From: a virus
Virus record (IMG/VR): IMGVR_UViG_3300025767_000095
Span: 1 to 29,128 of that record
Direction: 5' to 3' (one strand)
DNA: 29,128 nucleotides
Positions 1-6,692 of this stretch are shown piece by piece. How positions within the stretch are numbered: the stretch's first letter is position 1; every line of letters starts with the position of its first letter. The notes below the pieces were generated by a model that was not told the origin of the DNA, ran no database searches, and worked only from the letters and a program-made list of their open reading frames with translations. The position numbers and the translations under genes are program-made.

Positions 1-438
1 TTTAACTTAGCAGCAGATGGTATGATTAGAGATGAGATCAAGTTTGGTAAATTTATCAAGCGTTTAAGATCTATCTTTATGGAAATTTTAGCTAAGCCTC
101 TTTATATTCAAATGTGTCTTAAATATCCTGATTTTACAAATGATCCTCAATTTAAAACTCAAATTGCACTCAGGTTCAATGAAGAAAATGTTTTCTCAGA
201 ATTAAAAGATATGGAATTGATGGAGAAGAGACTTGACTTTATAGGTACAATGAGAGATAGTCTAATGACAACTAATCAAGAGACTATGGAAGAAGAATAC
301 TACTTCGATCAAGAATATTTAGTTAAGAAATATCTTAAATTAAGTGACGACGAGATTAGAGCTAACGAAGCATTTAAATCTAAGTTAAAGAAGAAGACTG
401 CTGAAGAGCCAGAGGCTGAAGATCCATTTGCAATGTAA
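1..438 (+). CDS. 20: Portal vertex protein, C-terminal part (T4 gp20 family), 5' end cut by window
   Basis: The frame is open from base 1, so this is the 3' end of a longer gene; the first ATG (22) is internal. The visible 145 residues include an RDEIKF-GKFIKRLR segment, then FSELKDMELMEKRLDFI and a YLVKKYLKLSDDEI segment, which match the C-terminal pattern of T4 gp20 (R-D-E-I/V-K-F, ELKD-E--RERL, V-LK-SDEEI). The portal is the dodecameric DNA channel and packaging-motor dock at one capsid vertex and nucleates prohead assembly. The protein ends in an acidic tail closing with EDPFAM; the next protein ends in DDPLAGM. It is followed by a prohead protein and the protease, the same general order as T4 20-67-68-21-22-23. 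The family call is firm; only the C-terminal part could be examined. Confidence 0.88.
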   Translation, partial: FNLAADGMIRDEIKFGKFIKRLRSIFMEILAKPLYIQMCLKYPDFTNDPQFKTQIALRFNEENVFSELKDMELMEKRLDFIGTMRDSLMTTNQETMEEEYYFDQEYLVKKYLKLSDDEIRANEAFKSKLKKKTAEEPEAEDPFAM

Positions 439-454
439 AAATAAAGATAAAAAA

Positions 455-465
455 GATATATAAAT
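455..465 (+). promoter_or_regulatory. Late-promoter-like motif GATATATAAAT
   Basis: It has the same GATATATAA core found before most virion genes here. It ends 1 base before the ATG at 467, so a transcript starting about 16 bases after the G would begin inside that gene. It may therefore serve the protease-scaffold gene at 862 instead, or be part of an A/T-rich start region. Confidence 0.35.
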
Positions 466-466
466 T

Positions 467-805
467 ATGAAAATTATTAAAACATTTGAAGACTTTATCT
501 CTGAAGAAGCACTGAGAGCTGGAGAAAATTCTAAAGTAGTTATAGATGACATTGCTTTGGACTCAGGTTCAACTATTAAAGCTGCAGAAATTTTAGGTGC
601 TATTACGGCGTCTATGACTGACGAAGAGTTTAAGCAATATTTCTATGACAATTACGGAGAAGCTGCCTTTGGAGAAGGTGAGATAGATCAATTAGTAAAG
701 ATCTATAACGATAAGCAAGCCGAAGATTTAGAGGCTGAAAAAGAGGCTGAAAAAGAGGAAGAAGAAGGCGCAGAAGGCGGCGATGATCCTCTGGCTGGAA
801 TGTAA
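467..805 (+). CDS. Small acidic prohead core protein with capsid-targeting-like N-terminus
   Basis: 112 residues. The N-terminus MKIIKTFEDFISE-EA resembles the capsid targeting sequence of T4 internal proteins (MKTYQEFIAE-A), which the gp21 protease removes by cutting after Glu in an (L/I)-x-E context; I-S-E at residues 11-13 fits. The middle (about 25-85) is predicted helical. The C-terminus is a Glu-rich run ending GDDPLAGM, like the portal's EDPFAM. The gene lies between portal and protease, where T4 has the small prohead core genes 67 and 68; T4 gp67 is also small with an extremely acidic tail. A gp67/68-like core role is inferred from position and composition, not from clear homology. 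The start at 467 has an A/T-rich leader (ATAAATTATG) and no Shine-Dalgarno. Confidence 0.7.
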   Translation: MKIIKTFEDFISEEALRAGENSKVVIDDIALDSGSTIKAAEILGAITASMTDEEFKQYFYDNYGEAAFGEGEIDQLVKIYNDKQAEDLEAEKEAEKEEEEGAEGGDDPLAGM

Positions 806-861
806 TAAGATATTTCAATAATAAAGTATGATATATATTAAAAATAGAAAAATAAAATATT

Positions 862-2931
862 ATGAATAATATTAACGATTTATTAATCGTCGAGATGTCT
901 TCATCCGCTCTGAATGTTACTACATCAGAGAATAAAGATTATATTCTAGAAGGTGTTTTTGGTCAAATTGATCAAAAAAATAGAAACAATCGTATCTATA
1001 CCGAATCTGAATATGTTCCTCAAATTGAAGCATTACAGGCAAAAATTGGAGCTAGCAAATTATTGGGTGAATTAGATCACCCTGCGCAGTTCGACATTTC
1101 TTTAAAGAACGTATCACATATCATTGAAGAATTAACTTACGACAAAGAGAGTAAAGAAGTAAGAGGACGTATCAAATTATTAGATACTGATGCTGGTCGT
1201 CAAGCTAAGGCTTTAGTAGATGCTGGTGTTCCTTTACAAATTTCATCTAGAGCAGCGGGTGCAGTAGAATCTAATGGACAAGTGAAGATCAAACAATTAT
1301 TTACGTATGATCTAGTCGCTGATCCAGGTTTTGAAAACGCTGAACTAAAAAGAGTTAACGAATCTTATGGTTACGACAATGACGGTTTATTGTCTATTTA
1401 TGAGATTAATAAAATGAACTCTAATGAAGAAAACATTGAAAATCAAAATACAAACATAGAAATAAAAGAAAATAAAAACATGGCAGAATTTGTAAAATCT
1501 GAGGATTTCAATAAGTACTCTGAGTATTTAGCGAATGAAATCAAGACATTAAAGGAGTCTATTGAAGCTAAAGATGCTGAAGTTTCTGAAGACAACTCAT
1601 TAGAAAATCTAAAAGAGCACAATGATCATATCGTAGAAAATGTTAATAAATTAACTAACTACGTTGAGTATGTTGCTGGTAAATTAGATGAATCTATTCA
1701 ATACACAGAGCACGTTGCTGAAAAAGCAGATCAAGGTATCTCTTATTCTGAGTCTTTGGCTGAGAAATTAGATCAAGGTATCTCTTATACAGAACATGTT
1801 GCTGAAGCAGTTTCTAAAGTTAAAGATTTCGCTAACTATTTAGCTGAAGCACATAACGAAGGAGCTACATCACATACAACTTTATTAGAGTATGTTGAAT
1901 ACCTAAAAGAAAACTTACAATCAGTTTCTGAATATGCTGAATATATTGCAGAATCTTTAAACGAAACAGTTGAATCTGAAGAAGTTGAAGTTAACGTTGA
2001 AGCTGAAGAAGATAAAGAAGAAGACGTAGAATCAGCTGACAAAGTTGAAGGTGAAGAAGTTGCTAAAGACGTTGTTACTGAAGAGGAAGATCCTGCTAAA
2101 GACGCTGACGAAGCTGAAGAAACTGACGAAATAGAAAATATTGGAGATAATTCAGAAGAAGGTGCAGTTGCTGCAGATAGCGATGAAGCTGGAAAAGAAG
2201 TTGAAGAAATCGAAGACGAAGAAGTAGAAGCTGGAGATAATTCAGAAGAAGGCGATGTCGAAGGTGAAGAAAACGGTGAAGATGCAGAAGATTTGGAATC
2301 TGACGCAGTAACTTCAGACTCAGAAGTAGAAGATGAGGTTGATGCGGCTGAAGCTGGTGAATCAGATGAAGAAGCAGAAGGCGAAGATGGTGCACATGAT
2401 CCATTAGAAGCTTATAAATCAGAAATCTCTTCTAAGTTAGACGCTTTAGTTGAAAATGCAACGAGAAAAGAAAATGAATCTCCATCTTTCTTTAGAGTTG
2501 TTTCTTCTGCAACTAGAGAAAAATACAACACATTAAACGAAGCTGCTAAAACTGAAGTTAGAAATACTGTTTCTAAAAGAGGTTTCATGACAGAATCTGA
2601 AATAGTATCATTAATGAATAGCGCACAACTAATTGTAGAGAGCGTAGGTGAACAACCGTTCTTTATTAGTGCAATGCCAGCAGAATATACTGAAGCATGG
2701 ACAAACTTATCAGAAGCTAAGCAGAATCAAATTGTAGCACAATCTAAATACCATACTTTAAATACTGAATATCAAGTTGCTAATTTCTGGCAAACTAGAG
2801 ACTTAAGAGATACTTCAGTTGTAATGGAAAAAGTAGCAATGGTTACAGAATCTAAAGAAGAAGCTAAATCTACATTAGGATATGACGTATCAGATATGGC
2901 AGATGCATTCAAAAAGAGATTTAACAAATAA
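862..2931 (+). CDS. 21-22: Prohead protease (gp21, S77) joined in frame to a gp22-like scaffolding domain
   Basis: 689 residues. Residues about 25-170 are a T4-type prohead protease: GVFGQID-NRNNRIY, LGELDHP with candidate catalytic His73, and LQISSRAAG with candidate catalytic Ser128/129, matching LGELNHP and GVSSRGLG of T4 gp21. From about residue 185 the protein changes character: a long helical region with 14-residue repeats (267-371), a very acidic low-complexity stretch (about 372-512) and a conserved-looking C-terminal region (about 515-689) ending MADAFKKRFNK. In T4 the protease and scaffold gp22 are separate adjacent genes of about 210 and 270 residues. Here one frame holds both, with a possible internal start at 1480. 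The protease would mature the capsid and digest the scaffold, so a joint polyprotein is plausible. Late-like motif GATATATATT lies at 830-839. Confidence 0.85.
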   Translation: MNNINDLLIVEMSSSALNVTTSENKDYILEGVFGQIDQKNRNNRIYTESEYVPQIEALQAKIGASKLLGELDHPAQFDISLKNVSHIIEELTYDKESKEVRGRIKLLDTDAGRQAKALVDAGVPLQISSRAAGAVESNGQVKIKQLFTYDLVADPGFENAELKRVNESYGYDNDGLLSIYEINKMNSNEENIENQNTNIEIKENKNMAEFVKSEDFNKYSEYLANEIKTLKESIEAKDAEVSEDNSLENLKEHNDHIVENVNKLTNYVEYVAGKLDESIQYTEHVAEKADQGISYSESLAEKLDQGISYTEHVAEAVSKVKDFANYLAEAHNEGATSHTTLLEYVEYLKENLQSVSEYAEYIAESLNETVESEEVEVNVEAEEDKEEDVESADKVEGEEVAKDVVTEEEDPAKDADEAEETDEIENIGDNSEEGAVAADSDEAGKEVEEIEDEEVEAGDNSEEGDVEGEENGEDAEDLESDAVTSDSEVEDEVDAAEAGESDEEAEGEDGAHDPLEAYKSEISSKLDALVENATRKENESPSFFRVVSSATREKYNTLNEAAKTEVRNTVSKRGFMTESEIVSLMNSAQLIVESVGEQPFFISAMPAEYTEAWTNLSEAKQNQIVAQSKYHTLNTEYQVANFWQTRDLRDTSVVMEKVAMVTESKEEAKSTLGYDVSDMADAFKKRFNK
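1450..1482 (+). promoter_or_regulatory. Candidate internal translation start for a separate scaffold protein
   Basis: An in-frame ATG at 1480 (Met207, MAEFVKS) is preceded by an unusually A-rich run (AATAAAAGAAAATAAAAAC). This looks like the leaders of real starts in this phage and falls exactly between the protease and scaffold domains. Starting here gives a 483-residue scaffold. A second in-frame ATG at 1414 (Met185) is less A-rich upstream. No stop codon separates the domains, so this would be an alternative start rather than a separate gene. Confidence 0.45.
1660..1974 (+). repeat. 14-residue repeats in the scaffold domain
   Basis: Residues 267-371 carry units of the form Y-x-E-x-V/L-A-E-K-x-D-x-G-I-S, for example YTEHVAEKADQGIS, YSESLAEKLDQGIS and YTEHVAEAVSKVKD in direct succession, then more divergent units with one longer insertion (337-357). 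Fourteen residues equal two heptads, consistent with a coiled-coil rod in the prohead core. Further downstream a 20-base repeat (GGAGATAATTCAGAAGAAGG) occurs at 2143 and 2233 in the acidic stretch. Confidence 0.8.
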
Positions 2932-2945
2932 TCAAAAAGAATACT

Positions 2946-2957
2946 GATATATAAATA
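2946..2957 (+). promoter_or_regulatory. Late promoter for the major capsid gene, GATATATAAATA
   Basis: It contains the exact T4 late-promoter octamer TATAAATA within the phage-wide GATATATAA motif. It lies 96 bases before the major capsid ATG in the longest leader of the head module. Confidence 0.7.
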
Positions 2958-2961
2958 ACAA

Positions 2962-3005
2962 TCGACGATAAGGGTGACAGAAGCAGAAAACCCATTAAAT
3001 GTCGA
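2962..3005 (+). other. Possible 5'-terminal leader hairpin of the capsid mRNA
   Basis: TCGAC (2962-2966) pairs with GTCGA (3001-3005), and inside it GGGT (2972-2975) pairs with ACCC (2990-2993). The 5' strand begins 16 bases after the G of the late promoter motif, close to where transcription would start, so the fold would sit at the very 5' end of the mRNA. The stems are short. Confidence 0.4.
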
Positions 3006-3052
3006 GTTTTTAACTAAACACAATTAATAAACAAAAAAAACGATCATTAAAA

Positions 3053-4432
3053 ATGGCAAATTTATTAAACGAAGCTGAGATCAAGAATACATGGGCACCG
3101 ATTATCTCGGAAGCTACAGGTATCAACGAATCTAGCAAATTAGCGTGGATGTCGACTTACTGTCACAACCACAAACTTTATGAAGACGCGAACATCATGT
3201 CTTTAACTAACAACCCTGGCCCAATGAACTTAACAGGTATGGGTGCAGTATCATTTCCTGGAAATGTAGGAGGTAACGGAGCGGCAGACGCAGCACCTGG
3301 TTCAGGTGACAAAGCCCCAACTTTATTACCTTTAGCAATGCAAGTTGCTGCTCAAACTATCGGTCTTGACTTAGTACCAGTAGTACCAATGGCTGGTCCA
3401 ATGGGATTATTGTCTTACTTAGACTTTACTTACGAAGGTGGTACTGTTGCATTAGGTGCAACTGCTCCTACTTACGTTAAATCTGATTTAACTATAGCAG
3501 ACGGAAGTAAAGACGAATTAGTTGGTGAATCAAGAATTGATGGTAAAAATATCATCAAAATCGTTGACGCTATCACTGACGCTGAAAAGAACATTGCAGG
3601 TAGATACGCTGACGCTGTATTGGTTGCTGCATTAGAAGATCATATCCCAGGATTCTCTGGTGCTGACGCTAATGGTAAGCCAATGACAAGAGAAGTTGGT
3701 GAAAGAACTGCTGACAAAGTAATGGGTCTTTCTTTATTCTCTAAAAGTGTTGCTGCTGAAACTTTCCAAGTTGCTGCTGCAGTTACAAGAGAGCAAGTAC
3801 AAGATTTAAAACAATTCGGTGTAGATGCTGTTGCTCAAGTAGAAGCAGTATTAACTAACGAATTAACTCAGTCTATTAACAACCACATCTTAGCTAAGAT
3901 GAGAGCTATCGCTGAAGAAGGTATCGGTGCTGTTGCATTATCATACACTAATAATGGTGGTAACACTTACGGTGACGTTAACAGAAGAGTCTTAACTAAC
4001 ATTCTTGCTGCTGCGAACTTAATCGCAAACAGAGGTAGAAGAGGTGCTGGTAACTTCGCAGTTGTTGGAGCAAAAATTGCTTCTGCATTGCAATCAGTTG
4101 CTGGTTTCGTACCAAACCCAATGGCTAACACTTTCAACCAAGTTGCAGGTGCTATCTACCCATTAGGTTCTGTTGCAGGTATCAACATCTATACTGATCC
4201 TAACTTAGAGTGGGAAGGTGATACACAACAAGTATTAGTTGGTAGAAAAGGTGACGGTAACGGTGCTGGATTAGTATTCATGCCTTACTTAATGGCTGAA
4301 TCAGTTCAAATGATCGCTGAAGGAACTATGGCTCCTAAAGTAGCGGTTAAATCTAGATACGCTCTAGTTGAAGCTGGTTTCCACCCAGGTACTCAATACC
4401 AAAAATTCACAGTTACAGGTTTACAATTGTAA
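3053..4432 (+). CDS. 23: Major capsid protein (T4 gp23 family)
   Basis: 459 residues, Ala/Gly-rich, located directly after the protease-scaffold gene as in T4. The segment LLPLAMQVAAQTIGLDLVPV-PM-GPMGLL (about 91-123) aligns with the T4 gp23 segment P-VMGMVRRAIPNLIAFDI-GVQPMNSPTG. The rest fits the HK97-like shell protein: a long central region and a C-terminal AEGTMAPKVAVKSRYALVEAGFHPG segment. The N-terminal APIISE-A (I-S-E, residue 20) and LLNE-A (residue 7) are possible prohead-protease cut sites; T4 gp23 is cut after Glu65, so any propeptide here would be much shorter. Codons are more uniform and C-ending (GGT, AAC, TAC, ATC) than in neighbours, as expected of a very highly expressed gene. 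It has its own late promoter and terminator. No gp24-like vertex gene follows. Confidence 0.93.
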   Translation: MANLLNEAEIKNTWAPIISEATGINESSKLAWMSTYCHNHKLYEDANIMSLTNNPGPMNLTGMGAVSFPGNVGGNGAADAAPGSGDKAPTLLPLAMQVAAQTIGLDLVPVVPMAGPMGLLSYLDFTYEGGTVALGATAPTYVKSDLTIADGSKDELVGESRIDGKNIIKIVDAITDAEKNIAGRYADAVLVAALEDHIPGFSGADANGKPMTREVGERTADKVMGLSLFSKSVAAETFQVAAAVTREQVQDLKQFGVDAVAQVEAVLTNELTQSINNHILAKMRAIAEEGIGAVALSYTNNGGNTYGDVNRRVLTNILAAANLIANRGRRGAGNFAVVGAKIASALQSVAGFVPNPMANTFNQVAGAIYPLGSVAGINIYTDPNLEWEGDTQQVLVGRKGDGNGAGLVFMPYLMAESVQMIAEGTMAPKVAVKSRYALVEAGFHPGTQYQKFTVTGLQL

Positions 4433-4456
4433 TCTTAAACTAGAATAGTTAATATG

Positions 4457-4484
4457 AAAGGTCACCTTCGGGTGACCTTTTTTT
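4457..4484 (+). terminator. Strong intrinsic terminator after the capsid gene
   Basis: A perfect 10-bp stem AAAGGTCACC / GGTGACCTTT closes a TTCG tetraloop (C-TTCG-G, an unusually stable loop), and the T tract runs to 4484. It isolates the capsid gene from the next unit. Confidence 0.95.
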
Positions 4485-4510
4485 GTTTAAAAAGTTTTAA
4501 ATTTAAAGGG

Positions 4511-4520
4511 GATATATAAT
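4511..4520 (+). promoter_or_regulatory. Late-promoter-like motif GATATATAAT
   Basis: It lies between the capsid terminator and the gene at 4561, 40 bases before the ATG. A second related run, TATATAAAT, is at 4536-4544. Confidence 0.6.
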
Positions 4521-4560
4521 ATAATAACATCACAATATATAAATTAAACAAACAAATATT

Positions 4561-6117
4561 ATGAAATTAAAATCTAAATTAAAACTTTACGAAGAATTCG
4601 TAAATGAATCTAAAGAATCTATCGATAGCGTACCGGTAGATCAAGTAACATCAGACGCTACTAGCGCATCCGATACTATTAGAACAGAAGTAATCAGAGA
4701 CGTAGATACTATACTGGACACTTTGTCAGAATTATCAGATAGAATTGGAGAATCTACTTCTATCGATTTAGAAATAGACGAACTATATGAAGAGCTATTT
4801 GACTTAACAAATGTTTCAGAACTTAATGAAGGTATATTAGATTTTATCAAGAGTCCTATTAAATTCATGAAGATTAAGAAAAATCTTAAAGCATATCAAA
4901 AGGCTCTAGTACAAAAGGCAATTAACGATGTCGATTTCGCTAAGAAGAAACAGGTCGGAGACGCTGATGAGAAAGATAAGAAGAGAATGGAAACTTTGAA
5001 GCAAGCTAATCAAGCTAAAAACAAAGCACTAGATGATCAATTATCTGCTATCGGAGAGAGAATGACTGAATTGTCAAGCGGAGACGAAGGTTTAGGTAAA
5101 GTAGTTTCTATAGGAAAAACTAAATCTAAATTAGCTGCGGCTAAAATAGTAATGAAAGCAACTTCAGGTGAAGAGGCAAAACAACTTAAATTAGAAATTG
5201 ATACTTTATCAGATAGAATCGCAGCCGATGAAAAATCTCTTAAAGATTACGCTAAAAAAGTTGGTCCAGCTGATCATACAAGTACTGACCAATCAGGTGA
5301 TAATGATAATACGACTAGTCAAGATCAAATGGCTGGTATAGGCGGTGAAGGTAAACCAAAAACTACACCTAAGGCGACTTCAAAACCAGAACCAACACCG
5401 GAGGCGACTTCAAAACCAGAACCAACACCGGAGGCGACTTCAAAACCAGAACCAACACCGGAGGCGACTTCAAAACCAGAACCAACACCGGAACCTACTC
5501 CAGAAACTGAGACAGAAACTGACACTGAAAAATTAGATGCAGCTGTAACTAAAGCTAAAGAAGCTAAAGATAAATTACCAGCAGATGCTAGTCCAAAAGA
5601 TAAAGCTGCTGCGGATATAGCAGTGTTTACAGCAGAAATTGCTGCAGCTAAAGCTAAAGGTGAAGATACTAAAGATCTTGAAGGAAAATTAGCAGCTGCT
5701 AAAAATACTGCAGCGTTACAAGTTCAAAAAGTAGGTGGAGTAGAGAATGAAGGTATGGAAATAGATTTATCATTTGACACATCATTAGTTGAAGCATCAT
5801 TAAACGGTTTGATGGCATATGACGCTGATGAAGATGGCTACTCATATCTAAAACAACAGGCTAAGAAATTAGGTGTTAAAGTTAGTGTAGATAAAGATCC
5901 ATTCGGAGATGGTTACGATGAATTAAATTACAGTGGTGATAAAGCAGCCATTCTAAAATTAGCTAGTATATCAGGTCATGATTCAGATATTACAAGCGGA
6001 CCAGATGAAGGTGGTTATTGGATTGAAGAATCAGTAAAAGAAGAATTACCTAAAACTATTAAATTAGACGAAGGTTTATCAGTTGCAGAGAAATTTGCAA
6101 TCTTAATGAATAAATAA
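4561..6117 (+). CDS. Candidate internal capsid protein with capsid-targeting-like N-terminus and Pro-Glu repeat linker
   Basis: 518 residues, no recognised enzymatic domain. The N-terminus MKLKSKLKLYEEFVNE-S resembles a T4 capsid targeting sequence, with cleavage expected after V-N-E; a second possible site is L-N-E-G near residue 90. Residues about 90-235 are Lys/Ala-rich and helical. Residues about 271-320 form a Thr-Pro-Glu linker with four 10-residue copies (TSKPEPTPEA type). An Ala/Lys-rich helical stretch follows (about 325-395), and then a compact C-terminal region (about 400-518) with DADEDGYSYLKQQAKKLG and a GGYWIEE segment. It stands where T4 has gp24 but does not resemble it. Packaging inside the head, possibly for injection, is inferred from the N-terminus and the late promoter. 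It is bounded by terminators on both sides, so it is a single-gene unit. Confidence 0.65.
   Translation: MKLKSKLKLYEEFVNESKESIDSVPVDQVTSDATSASDTIRTEVIRDVDTILDTLSELSDRIGESTSIDLEIDELYEELFDLTNVSELNEGILDFIKSPIKFMKIKKNLKAYQKALVQKAINDVDFAKKKQVGDADEKDKKRMETLKQANQAKNKALDDQLSAIGERMTELSSGDEGLGKVVSIGKTKSKLAAAKIVMKATSGEEAKQLKLEIDTLSDRIAADEKSLKDYAKKVGPADHTSTDQSGDNDNTTSQDQMAGIGGEGKPKTTPKATSKPEPTPEATSKPEPTPEATSKPEPTPEATSKPEPTPEPTPETETETDTEKLDAAVTKAKEAKDKLPADASPKDKAAADIAVFTAEIAAAKAKGEDTKDLEGKLAAAKNTAALQVQKVGGVENEGMEIDLSFDTSLVEASLNGLMAYDADEDGYSYLKQQAKKLGVKVSVDKDPFGDGYDELNYSGDKAAILKLASISGHDSDITSGPDEGGYWIEESVKEELPKTIKLDEGLSVAEKFAILMNK
5371..5490 (+). repeat. Four tandem 30-bp coding repeats
   Basis: Four head-to-tail units beginning at 5371, 5401, 5431 and 5461. 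Units 2-4 are identical; unit 1 differs in its first base. Each encodes ten residues of a Pro-Glu linker. Near identity at the DNA level implies recent expansion by slippage or recombination. Confidence 0.97.
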
Positions 6118-6118
6118 T

Positions 6119-6628
6119 TTAAAGAGAGCGCTTAGCGTTCTTCTTTGCAAGTTTAAGAAACTCCTGTCTCTCATTGAGCAGGAGTTTTTTACATTCCTTG
6201 CGAAACTCAATTGAACTTTTGAGGATACGACTGTCTATCATTGGTGCTTTTAAAACATCATGATATTCCGGGTGAACAAAATTTTCTAAATCAAAGTTCA
6301 TAAATTTAGCTTTAATTGGTTTTAAACTCACAGCACAATGCCAATCTACTATATTACAATTTTGATATAGAGTCTCTTTATCTACCATGGATTGGGTAGT
6401 ATTGTCCCAATATTTTTTTAGTAACTTAACACTTTTAACTGGTGGTTTTTGCATTCTAAGTACACAATGTACAAATTGATCATCATCAGACCACCTTTTA
6501 ATGTGCCTGTGTTCAACAAGGAACTTCCTGAAGAACTTAGTTAACGGCGCAAGTATAATACCGTACCTATTCCGTGGATTAGGACCAGATGTGCGGGTGA
6601 TGATTATATGAGAATAAGATCTTGCCAT
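6119..6628 (-). CDS. Hypothetical basic protein, the only minus-strand gene
   Basis: 169 residues starting MARSYSHIIITRTSGPNPRNRYG. I do not recognise the family. It is basic and rich in Lys/Arg, with no membrane segment and no visible nuclease or helix-turn-helix motif; the C-terminal 45 residues (ILKSSIEFRKECKKLL onward) look helical. It is convergent with the 518-residue gene, ending 1 base from that gene's stop, and divergent from the clamp-loader gene. A gene inserted against the direction of its neighbours at a module boundary suggests an accessory acquisition. The length, uninterrupted frame and A/T-rich leader before its ATG support a real gene. Confidence 0.65.
   Translation of the reverse strand: MARSYSHIIITRTSGPNPRNRYGIILAPLTKFFRKFLVEHRHIKRWSDDDQFVHCVLRMQKPPVKSVKLLKKYWDNTTQSMVDKETLYQNCNIVDWHCAVSLKPIKAKFMNFDLENFVHPEYHDVLKAPMIDSRILKSSIEFRKECKKLLLNERQEFLKLAKKNAKRSL
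6158..6190 (+). terminator. Terminator of the head module, embedded in the antisense gene
   Basis: AAACTCCTG (6158-6166) pairs with CAGGAGTTT (6179-6187) and runs into six T's (6185-6190). The loop can pair further (CTC with GAG). It lies about 40 bases past the stop at 6117, inside the coding sequence of the minus-strand gene. Confidence 0.75.
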
Positions 6629-6643
6629 TTATTATATTTATCA

Positions 6644-6676
6644 TTGAAACCTTTTAGCGCTTGACAGTATAATTAG
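6644..6676 (+). promoter_or_regulatory. Sigma70-like promoter before the clamp-loader gene
   Basis: TTGAAA (6644-6649), an 18-base spacer and TATAAT (6668-6673, in TATAATTAG) lie just before the ATG at 6693. No GATATATAA motif is present, which fits a replication gene expressed before the late genes. Confidence 0.5.
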
Positions 6677-6692
6677 TAAATATATCAGATAC

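Noticed and set aside
2096-2404. 102-codon minus-strand frame in the acidic scaffold region
   Set aside because: Leu/His-rich antisense of GAA/GAT codon runs; no start signal.
5371-5490. CRISPR-like array
   Set aside because: Units are contiguous with no spacers and encode an in-frame Pro-Glu linker.
5325-5536. Open frames on both strands over the 30-bp repeats
   Set aside because: Repeats whose unit is a multiple of three keep all frames open; the real frame is the 518-residue gene.
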